Below are positions 8,894 through 15,069 of a stretch of DNA of 15,069 nucleotides, in pieces. Each line of letters begins with the position of its first letter. The first letter of the stretch is position 1. Position numbers and translations under genes: made by a program. Source of the stretch: Stramenopiles sp. TOSAG23-6 (lineage: Eukaryota > Sar); assembly GCA_900128565.1 (NCBI GenBank), contig LT636127.1:1-15069 (forward strand), read 5' to 3'. The notes below the pieces were generated by a model. That model had not been told where the DNA came from. It made no database searches and saw only the letters and a list, made by a program, of their open reading frames with translations.

Positions 8894-10405
8894 ATGACTT
8901 TAAAGCGCTGGCGATCTCAAAGAAAAACTAGATACAACAAGTCCAATTATATCGGCAGTCCCAAAAGAAGGAGGGGAAATGATTCTCGTGGTTATCAAAT
9001 TAAAGATACAAAGACAAACTCTAGTCTACACAATATGGATATTGATAGACGATACAAAAAGGATACGAGTAGAAATAATCACACCGTACCTAAATTTAGG
9101 CTAAAAAAACGTAGTCGAGAAAAGAGAATTCCTGCACATGAATACTCTAGAGCTGCAAGAAATGTGTCAAATGACAGGTCAGTACGACGTAGGTCAACTC
9201 AAAGTCGTCGTGACTTTCAAAGGCATAAACGTTTTAGTTCTGGACATAACATTCCTCATCCTCCAGATTTAGTAGATGAAAAATCGATACCATTTCCTTC
9301 CGTAGTTCACTTGAAGGCTTCAAAGTCTGCTAGACGAAAAGTATGTTTTATTTTTTTTTCAAATTCGATTTTTTTTTCGTACGAAATTTTGTACCTAACG
9401 ATTTTTTTAGAATTTTTTTTGAAATATTTTTTCACGATACAGGCGTTTGTTGAAGATTCAGAAGTAAATCGTCCCTCACTTGTAGCTGATAGATCACAGA
9501 GACATTCTTTACGTCAGGTCATGGAACAAGTTAGACACTCAATAACTCAATCTACACCACCACCTAACAAAATTAATCGAATCATAAACTTAAAACACAT
9601 TAATAATCAAGAAAATAATCAATTGTATTCACCAAGATTGAGTGAAAATAGTAATCGACTACGAATTCAAAAGGTTAATGTTCAACTTCAAAATCTCGCA
9701 CCTTCGCCAAAATTAAGTGGAAGTTCTACACATACAAAGAATGGCACACTTGTATACACACGTTTTGATCTACTATCTGTTTTCGTTGATTACAGTAATA
9801 TATTTATACCAATCAAGACAAAATATCCTAGGTGTAAATTGAATGTACAAAGATTAGCTCGGATAGTAATGGGAAATCGACAAGCACGAACAGAAGATTC
9901 CCTTATGGTTGGTGCATCTGTTGTATCACATCCTTCATCTGCATCTCCACGGACTCAGAGATGGATTCGAGAATGGCAAAGATGTCATTATAAAGTTCAT
10001 GTTCAAAATCGATCTCGTGGGACGGGGGAAAGTTTTGTAGATGATATGATTCATGCTCAAATGTATGTTTTATTTTTTTTCAAATTCGATTTTGTTTCGT
10101 ACGAAATATTATACCTAACGATTTTTTTTGGAAATATTTTTCCAAAATACATATATGTTGAAATGAGAAAACATAGAGAATTGCCCGGTACACTTGCCTT
10201 GCTTACAGGTGACGGAAATCAAAATAATGAAAGAAGTAGTTTCCCAGATATTGCTCAACACGCATTAGAAGATGGTTGGTGTGTTGAGGTGTGGAGTTGG
10301 GCAAAATCAACCCACAATGTCTGGTATGCTCTCGAAAGTAAATATCGTAGAATGAAAGTGTATGCTCTTGATGATTACAAGAAACAAATTTTAACACATT
10401 TTTGA
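8894..10405 (+). CDS. NYN (PIN-like) ribonuclease-domain protein, three exons
   Basis: The frame is open throughout, but two stretches are introns (9341-9442 and about 10063-10152). Both are multiples of three without stops. Spliced length is about 439 residues. The N-terminal 250 residues are Arg/Lys/Ser-rich and probably disordered, typical of an RNA-associated protein. The C-terminal part is a NYN domain. VFVDYSNI supplies the first acidic residue (about 265), ESFVDDMIHAQ the second pair (about 349-350), and LLTGDGNQNNE the third (about 376). HALEDGWCVEVWSW and a final strand follow. NYN domains are metal-dependent RNA nucleases related to PIN and MARF1-type proteins; the substrate is unknown. 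The second intron interrupts the catalytic domain between the second and third acidic motifs, so it must be removed for activity. It is convergent with FIP1, 97 bp apart. Confidence 0.85.
   Translation: MTLKRWRSQRKTRYNKSNYIGSPKRRRGNDSRGYQIKDTKTNSSLHNMDIDRRYKKDTSRNNHTVPKFRLKKRSREKRIPAHEYSRAARNVSNDRSVRRRSTQSRRDFQRHKRFSSGHNIPHPPDLVDEKSIPFPSVVHLKASKSARRKVCFIFFSNSIFFSYEILYLTIFLEFFLKYFFTIQAFVEDSEVNRPSLVADRSQRHSLRQVMEQVRHSITQSTPPPNKINRIINLKHINNQENNQLYSPRLSENSNRLRIQKVNVQLQNLAPSPKLSGSSTHTKNGTLVYTRFDLLSVFVDYSNIFIPIKTKYPRCKLNVQRLARIVMGNRQARTEDSLMVGASVVSHPSSASPRTQRWIREWQRCHYKVHVQNRSRGTGESFVDDMIHAQMYVLFFFKFDFVSYEILYLTIFFGNIFPKYIYVEMRKHRELPGTLALLTGDGNQNNERSSFPDIAQHALEDGWCVEVWSWAKSTHNVWYALESKYRRMKVYALDDYKKQILTHF
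9341..9442 (+). repeat. Introner-like intron, copy B (GT-AG)
   Basis: This 102-base phase-0 intron starts GTATGT and ends ATACAG. It contains CGTACG at 9378-9383, a branch-point-like CTAAC at 9395-9399 and a T-rich tract. Removing it joins SARRK to AFVEDSEV. It has no in-frame stop and would encode a hydrophobic 34-residue insert if retained. It is roughly 90 percent identical to copy C over its first 65 bases, so both are young. It is the only complete copy with canonical termini. Confidence 0.88.
10063..10152 (+). repeat. Introner-like intron, copy C (non-canonical 3' end)
   Basis: Same family as copy B: GTATGT start, CGTACG at 10098-10103, CTAAC at 10115-10119, hairpin at 10126-10147 and a terminal ATACAT where copy B has ATACAG. 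A 90-base excision restores the NYN domain. Cutting 10063-10152 gives HAQIYVEMRKHREL. Sliding within the repeated TATGTT (10064-10069 and 10154-10159), for example 10067-10156, gives HAQMYVEMRKHREL. Either way the intron ends AT, TA or similar, not AG. A canonical alternative, 10063 to the AG at 10166-10167, stays in frame but deletes five residues from the helix before the TGDGN motif, so I think it less likely. Confidence 0.78.
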
Positions 10406-10443
10406 AATATAAAAATATCATAGAATGAAAGTTTATGATTATT

Positions 10444-10449
10444 TTTATT
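10444..10449 (-). terminator. Poly(A) signal AATAAA for FIP1
   Basis: TTTATT on the plus strand gives AATAAA on the minus strand, 53 bases after the FIP1 stop. It lies in the 97-bp gap to the convergent NYN gene. On the plus strand only a variant AATATA (10406-10411), overlapping the end of the NYN gene, is visible for that gene. Confidence 0.55.
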
Positions 10450-10502
10450 ATTGCTGATATAATGAAGGTACACGTCAAAAAAGAAAACAATTGAATACAG
10501 AT

Positions 10503-11798
10503 TTATCTACGACTTCTTCTTTGTTTTTTATGATCGTCTGTTCCTCGACTTTTTTCATCTCGACCTCTTTTTCTACTTCTTTCATTATGACTACTACGAC
10601 TACTATGTCGACGATCTGAACCACGATCTGGACCACGATTAGATTCAGATCGATCATTTCGACTTCGATCTCTATCTCTACCGCGACTACTACGGTCATC
10701 TCGACTACTGCGGTCATCTCGACTACTGCGGTCATCTCTACGACTAGCATTTCCACGACTATTACTATGTTCATTTTTTCCTGGAGATTTTGAGCGTCTC
10801 CTTTTCTGTCCATCTCCTGACCCACCATCACCAGCATTACCAACGTCTTTAGAATTACGAGGTGAAGTACGAGAAGAATTGCGACGACCATGTCTTTGTT
10901 CACCTTGATGCCGACTATCTGAAGGAGGTGGACCACCACGATTGTTTTGATATCCATTATTATTATTATTATTCGATGGTCCACCTGTCCATTGCTGTGG
11001 TGGCGGAGGCCCTCTTGGACCGCCCCAACCAGGAGGGGGGCCATTAGGAGGCATGAAACGACTATTATTAGGACCAGGTGGTGGTCCTGACCACTGTTGT
11101 TGTTGACCATTTGGACCTCCATTATGAAAACCGGGGGGACCTCCCATTGGAAAATTATTTCCATTACCACCAACATTACCAGGCATTTGCTGTTGACCAC
11201 GTAATCCACCTGACATGTTGTTGTTTCCAGTACCACCATCTAATACTTTTACAGACCCTTGCATAGTTTTATCTCGTCTAATTTCAATTTGTCTTTCACA
11301 GTAGGCTTTCCAAGTCTGTTCATTGAATCCATAATTAAAATAATCAGTAATATCCGCACCAGCTTCACGCCAAGGCTTTTCATCAAGTATATCAATTTCA
11401 ATTTCGAACACTGTCTTTTGGGGGGCAGAAGAGAGAGGCTTACCACCAAATGAAAGACCTGTCTTTGTTCCTGTCGTAGTCGCAGAATGTGTCGCGGCTG
11501 CAGCTGTACCGGGCCTGACCCAAGTATTCTGTCCCGATAAGAAACGGATTTTTTTCGTACCCCCAGGCGTCTCTGGACCACCGCCTTCAGTAGACGTAGG
11601 TACAACAATCTTTGCAGTCGCACTTGCTTTACCTACAACAACTTCGAAGTCGTCTTCATCCGAGTCTTCTTCTTCAGCATCTTTCTCCTCAACTTTCTCC
11701 TCAGCTTTCTCCTCAGTTTTTCCCTCAGTTTTTACAACTTCTTTTTTTTCTTCCTTATATACATCACCACCGAAATCCGCATCCGTGGTACCAGTCAT
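10503..11798 (-). CDS. FIP1L1: FIP1-like pre-mRNA 3'-end processing factor
   Basis: FIP1 is a subunit of the nuclear cleavage and polyadenylation specificity complex, linking poly(A) polymerase and U-rich RNA to the machinery. The 431-residue frame has no introns. The N-terminus is acidic with Lys/Glu repeats and an [14 protein letters not shown] segment, as in FIP1 proteins. The diagnostic Fip1 motif lies at about residues 139-177, reading [20 protein letters not shown] then [12 protein letters not shown]. It is followed by a Pro/Gly/Asn/Gln-rich region and a C-terminal Arg/Asp/Ser-rich tail with three RSSRDD repeats, ending KKQRRSRR (a likely nuclear signal). The animal-type long tail is present. 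It is divergent with SAE1, 259 bp apart, and convergent with the NYN gene. Confidence 0.95.
   Translation of the reverse strand: MTGTTDADFGGDVYKEEKKEVVKTEGKTEEKAEEKVEEKDAEEEDSDEDDFEVVVGKASATAKIVVPTSTEGGGPETPGGTKKIRFLSGQNTWVRPGTAAAATHSATTTGTKTGLSFGGKPLSSAPQKTVFEIEIDILDEKPWREAGADITDYFNYGFNEQTWKAYCERQIEIRRDKTMQGSVKVLDGGTGNNNMSGGLRGQQQMPGNVGGNGNNFPMGGPPGFHNGGPNGQQQQWSGPPPGPNNSRFMPPNGPPPGWGGPRGPPPPQQWTGGPSNNNNNNGYQNNRGGPPPSDSRHQGEQRHGRRNSSRTSPRNSKDVGNAGDGGSGDGQKRRRSKSPGKNEHSNSRGNASRRDDRSSRDDRSSRDDRSSRGRDRDRSRNDRSESNRGPDRGSDRRHSSRSSHNERSRKRGRDEKSRGTDDHKKQRRSRR
10684..10738 (-). repeat. 18-bp coding repeat in FIP1 tail
   Basis: Two perfect 18-bp units (10693-10710 and 10711-10728) are flanked by partial units. 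They encode tandem RSSRDD in the RD/RS-rich tail of FIP1. Identity at synonymous positions indicates recent slippage. Confidence 0.85.
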
Positions 11799-12057
11799 TG
11801 TACTAAGTTAGACGTAGGAAAAATACAGAATAATCCTAGACACTTTTTAGACAATTTATTAGACAACAAAAAAATAATGTTGTTGACGACTTTAGCGCGA
11901 GTCGCAAAAAAAATCGTGAACGGCGACAGGGACCGGGTAACTTCGACTGACTGCTGCATGCATGTCAAAAAGCTTTTTCTTTTTCGATCGATCTGACCTT
12001 AAAATATGCCTATCGAATAATAAATCGAGTATAAATACGTGACATTTCTTTTGAAAG
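11799..12057. promoter_or_regulatory. Head-to-head FIP1/SAE1 promoter region
   Basis: This 259-bp divergent gap contains GCGAGTCGC at 11897-11905, close to the GCGAGTGCG seen in the other two promoter regions, and palindromic GATCGATC near 11985. TATAAATA at 12030-12037 lies only 20 bases before the SAE1 ATG, too close for an ordinary TATA box with a long leader. TTTCTTTTGAAAG directly precedes that ATG. Confidence 0.45.
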
Positions 12058-13080
12058 ATGACGGGTAAAGCTTTATCTGCAAGAGAAGCGGAATTATATG
12101 ATCGTCAGATTCGATTATGGGGTGTTCATGCCCAGCAGCGGATGCTCAGTTCTCATGTACTCCTTGTTGGGCTTTCTGGGTTACACACTGAGACTGCAAA
12201 GAATCTAGTCCTTGCTGGGGTAAACGTTACTGTCGCTGACAACCGTAATGTCACAGCGTCTGATACTGGTGTGCAATACTTTGTTACACCAACTGACATT
12301 GGTGTTAATCGCGTGACTGCTGCACTTCCTCGAATTCAAGCATTGAATCCAATGGCAACTGTGAAAGCAGTACCTACTTCACTTGAATCAAAAAATGTCG
12401 AGTTTTTCAAGCAATTTTCTGTGGTTTCGTTATCGGGTTGCTCGTGTACATTAGTTGAGCAAATGCGAATCAATGATATATGCCGTGCCAATAACATTGT
12501 TTTTTATGCTTCAGATACTGTAGGTTATTTTGGACAAATATTCGCCGATCTTGGTAAGCATAGTTATGTAAAAACAAATGGAAAAGGTGGCACAATTGTA
12601 TCAAACGCACCAATTGAAGTAGTTTACCCAAGTCTTCGTGAAGCATGTGAACAGGCATCTTGGTCACAGCTACATTCTCAAATGCGTTGGGGTCTACCAG
12701 TATCATTTTTCGTTATGCAAGCTTGGCAACAATACAAGCACAATAATACTCAAGGAGAAAAGAATGGAAATGAAATTGATGATTTTGTCCCATTTGCCCA
12801 AAAATTATTCATGGAACGAAATGTCACAAATATAGTTGACAATGAAATTCTTGAACGATTCGTTAAGTGTATTCCTTCCAAAACCACACTAGGTATTGTA
12901 GCAGAGTTAGTTCCCGTATGTGCAGTACTTGCTGGAATTCTATCACAGGATATAATAAAAGCAATTTCTGGTCGCGATGAGCCCATTCGTAATTTCTTCA
13001 GTTTCGACGCTTTACAAAGTGATGGAAATGAAAGTTATGTTGCAGAGAATTTCAAAATTATTAGAGGTCATAGTTGTTAG
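12058..13080 (+). CDS. SAE1: SUMO-activating enzyme subunit 1 (AOS1)
   Basis: This is the ThiF/E1-like subunit that pairs with UBA2 to adenylate SUMO at the start of nuclear sumoylation. The 340-residue single exon is close to the human length of 346. The N-terminal signature YDRQIRLWGVHAQQRM is followed by the nucleotide-binding loop VLLVGLSGLHTETAKNLVLAG, AlaGly-type helices, and ALNPMATVK. The C-terminal family block is present (VPVCAVLAGILSQDIIKAIS then NFFSFDAL). The catalytic Cys domain is absent, as expected, because UBA2 carries it. The start is the ATG at 12058, directly after AAAG. The gene is convergent with AP-3 delta, 128 bp apart. No clear AATAAA follows the stop, only TATAAA-like sequence. 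Confidence 0.96.
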   Translation: MTGKALSAREAELYDRQIRLWGVHAQQRMLSSHVLLVGLSGLHTETAKNLVLAGVNVTVADNRNVTASDTGVQYFVTPTDIGVNRVTAALPRIQALNPMATVKAVPTSLESKNVEFFKQFSVVSLSGCSCTLVEQMRINDICRANNIVFYASDTVGYFGQIFADLGKHSYVKTNGKGGTIVSNAPIEVVYPSLREACEQASWSQLHSQMRWGLPVSFFVMQAWQQYKHNNTQGEKNGNEIDDFVPFAQKLFMERNVTNIVDNEILERFVKCIPSKTTLGIVAELVPVCAVLAGILSQDIIKAISGRDEPIRNFFSFDALQSDGNESYVAENFKIIRGHSC

Positions 13081-13193
13081 TTGTTTTCTTGTATCATACT
13101 CTTTATATTGATGATGCTGAAATGTATATAAATTTTCTATATAAAATTCTTATGGTAAAGAGAACAAATATGATATATCATCATTTTTCCAAA

Positions 13194-13199
13194 TTTAAT
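13194..13199 (-). terminator. Poly(A) signal ATTAAA for AP-3 delta
   Basis: TTTAAT on the plus strand reads ATTAAA, a common variant hexamer, about 10 bases after the AP-3 delta stop (13209-13211). The short distance again implies a minimal 3' UTR. Confidence 0.4.
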
Positions 13200-13208
13200 T
13201 TTATAATT

Positions 13209-15012
13209 TCATGTCAGTAAGTTCACCGATGAAGTATCTCCCTTGTTCTTCTTCTTTTTATCTTTCTTTTTTTTATCTTTTTTTTTCTTCTTTTCCTTCT
13301 TTGATTTTTTATCTTTCTTTTTTGTGTTGCTATTTTTACCACTATTATCATCATGTTTTGGAGCTGTCTGTGTTGAATCAGTTCCAATACCTATCAAATT
13401 ATCTAAATCATTCATTTCCCATGCAGATTCATTTTCAGTTTGCTTTGAAACATCCTTATTATTGTCATCATCATCCATAAAATCATCTAGAAAATTCGTG
13501 CTCTTCGAATCATTTTGTATGGAAGTAGTATTTATATCAAGTATATTGTTGTTACTTTCATTCGAATCGTTTTTTACTTTTCTTTTTTTCTTCTTGTCCT
13601 TTTTTTTATTCTTTTTCTTTTTTCGAGACATGTTTGACTCATTTTTTTCATCTGGTATTTCTTTGGTTTTTCGATGACTCAAAGTCGGTATAACTTCATC
13701 CGCGTGTAATGGAACAGTTACATCAATATCAGCAAGACCTAGATCAGATTCATTATTCTTTTTATCATTTGTGTCTACTTCCGAAACGTCATCAGAATCA
13801 TCAGCTCCATCAGGTAGCTCTTCTTCATCCATAACAACATATTTTATCTTTGATCGTTTATTTTTTTTATGACGACTTGTACTATTACTTTGTAAGTCTG
13901 ACTTTCGTAACATTCGTATAGGAATTTTATCAACATCAAATGTATCAGAATTTTCATTATTATCTTCATTCGTTTTCTTCGAAGGCGAGTCTAAGTAATA
14001 TGGATCATTTGCTTTTTTTACCATAGCTTTCATTTGTTTACGTTCATGTATTGTAAAAAAAATTAAATTCGAAATTTGTTAGGTACAAAATTTCGTACGA
14101 AAAAATAAATTTGAAATTCATAATGAAAACGTTCTCTTCTCTCAATACGACGAAGTTCTTTTGCTGATAACTTTTTTTTATCACTTTTACTCATTTGACC
14201 AATTTTACGTAATTCCATTTCATTTAATGCAGACGCTTCAACAGAAGCAATTAATTCAATTTCTCCTTCGGAATGGTCTGATTCTTCTTCACTGGAATGA
14301 GTACCATCACTTTTGATAGAACAAAACTTCAAATCCGTAAACCAACGATTTGACGCATTTTGAGAATTTTCTTTACTGACTTCCAATAGTTGTCGTGATT
14401 TTGGATCAATCCATTTTTCAAGATCTAGACCTTCAGGAATAGGGACTTTTTTCTGTGCTTTTGTTGATACAGCAGATAATTTTTTCTTATGTACACCATT
14501 CAAAGTAGATAATAAAGCAGAATGAGAAGAAGCTCCATCTTCTGAGAGTATTTCCATCAAACGAGTGAGAGATTCAACACGATCTGAGACTTCTATGTAT
14601 GTTGAATTCTGCCAATTTGATAATTTTGCAATGCATAAAGCAACAATTGAATCTAAACATACAACTTTATCATTGTTTACATCATTGTCGTTTTCATTAT
14701 TTTCATCATAATCAGTACTAGAGGGTAATCCATCACCTGCAGATCCAGCAACTGAGACAAATATCTTTAGTATAGCTTGTATATAGAAACTTTGAGTCTT
14801 CTCAGAAAGCTTTTCGGGTGAAGCACAAAGTAAAGATCCTAAGACACTTTCCGGATGTTCAATGTATTCAGCATACTCTCCTACAATCCATGCACATGCG
14901 TATAGTACTTTATTTGTGCTACAACCTCTTGAAAGTAAAGAAATATCTGATAATAAAGGAATCATACTTTTACATGCAAATTGTCGAACTACAGGAACAC
15001 GTAATGATACAT
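13209..15012 (-). CDS. AP3D1: AP-3 complex subunit delta, C-terminal part, two exons
   Basis: Delta is a large subunit of the AP-3 adaptor that sorts cargo from endosomes to lysosome-related organelles. Exon 15012-14122 carries the end of the adaptin trunk (VSLRVPVVRQFA, VLYACAWIVGEYAEY) and the hinge marker KAQKKVPIPEGLDLEKWI. Exon 14047-13209 carries NDPYYL, GLADIDVTVPL and a long Lys-rich tract. The 74-base intron between them (14048-14121) joins RFHY to ERKQMKAM without a frame shift. The 5' part is beyond the right edge, where a second intron of the same family precedes the exon. An apparent start near 15034 is a TTG inside that intron. The protein stops at KGDTSSVNLLT, just where relatives begin their C-terminal ear domain, so the ear appears absent. 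Confidence 0.9.
14048..14121 (-). repeat. Introner-like intron, copy D (no GT-AG at conserved join)
   Basis: In the sense direction it holds TTTCAAATTTA, the core CGTACG (14094-14099), GTACCTAAC with CTAAC at 14082-14078, and a terminal AATAC. It is flanked by a 5-bp direct repeat ATGAA (plus-strand TTCAT at 14117-14121 and 14043-14047). Any cut within that repeat gives the same mRNA. The termini could be AT-AC, TG-CA, GA-AT, AA-TG, AT-GA or TT-AA, none canonical. The frame resumes perfectly. Unspliced, a stop follows at 14063-14065. A longer in-frame GT-AG alternative exists (GTTTTC in CGTTTTCATT, to an AAAG just before CTATGGT) but would remove ten residues. Confidence 0.82.
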
Positions 15013-15069
15013 GTATTTTGGAAAAATATTTCAAAAAAAAATCTAAAAAAAATTGTTAGGTACAAAATT
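15011..15069 (-). repeat. Introner-like intron, copy E, cut by window end
   Basis: This is the 3' half of another AP-3 delta intron: AATTTTGTACC, CTAAC (15059-15055), T-tract, hairpin (15016-15037) and terminal AATACAT. Its last 26 bases differ from copy C by only one base. The exon then starts with GTATCA (VSLRV), matching the adaptin trunk. As with copies C and D, no AG sits at the boundary. The next AG upstream lies within the T-tract and would add intron-derived residues. Confidence 0.8.

Noticed and set aside
10475-11239. A long minus-strand frame overlapping FIP1
   Set aside because: It is a low-complexity shadow of the Pro/Gly and Arg-rich FIP1 coding sequence in another frame, with no recognisable domain.
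11548-11556. TTTTTTTCGTACC in FIP1, partly like the introner core
   Set aside because: It falls in conserved coding frame (TKKIRF) and lacks the full palindrome and CCTAAC; it is a codon coincidence.
13243-13677. A plus-strand frame of Phe/Leu/Ser opposite AP-3 delta
   Set aside because: It is the antisense of the poly-Lys hinge; composition alone makes it look like a membrane protein.
1-15069. CRISPR arrays, bacterial operons or prophage elements
   Set aside because: The gene content is clearly eukaryotic. The only arrays are in-frame coding repeats, without spacers.

Overview
This is a compact, AT-rich eukaryotic locus, most probably from an animal. It holds six protein genes, two cut by the window ends, separated by about 100 to 450 bases. 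The animal assignment rests on three genes. One is a membrane-anchored alpha-2-macroglobulin/CD109-type thioester protein. One is an AP-3 delta adaptin with an animal-style hinge. One is a FIP1 with Pro/Gly-rich and Arg/Asp/Ser-rich C-terminal parts. The genetic code is standard.

Layout, left to right. Positions 1-978 (+) hold the 3' part of a Gly/Ser/Asp-rich repeat protein. Positions 1422-3461 (+) hold a secreted Cys-rich protein of unknown family. Positions 3565-8556 (-) hold the transmembrane alpha-2-macroglobulin-like protein in one uninterrupted frame. Positions 8894-10405 (+) hold a basic protein ending in a NYN (PIN-like) RNase domain, with two introns. Positions 10503-11798 (-) hold FIP1, a polyadenylation factor, intronless. 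Positions 12058-13080 (+) hold SAE1/AOS1, the SUMO E1 subunit, intronless. Positions 13209-15012 (-) hold the 3' part of AP-3 delta, with one complete intron and part of another. From gene 2 onward, neighbours alternate tail-to-tail (gaps of 97-128 bases) and head-to-head (gaps of 259-337 bases). The genes do not form one pathway; they are housekeeping and secretory genes packed together.

The main discovery is in the introns. Every intron I can support belongs to one repeated sequence family. Its core is TTTCGTACGAAA, followed by TTTTGTACCTAAC, a T-rich tract, a small hairpin and a terminal ATACA. Two copies interrupt the NYN gene, one interrupts the AP-3 delta gene, and one forms the AP-3 delta intron that runs off the right end. 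A decayed copy sits at the stop codon of the first gene. All five lie in the sense orientation of their host gene, and they carry a branch-point-like CTAAC. The protein frame places most of their ends at short direct repeats rather than at GT-AG. These look like introners: mobile, recently spreading introns that are largely spliced at non-canonical sites. The 5-kb macroglobulin gene and the FIP1 and SAE1 genes contain none.

The host cannot be named from the sequence. From memory, the larvacean Fritillaria borealis has many non-canonical, transposon-linked introns in a compact genome, so an appendicularian is a reasonable hypothesis, but it is not shown here.
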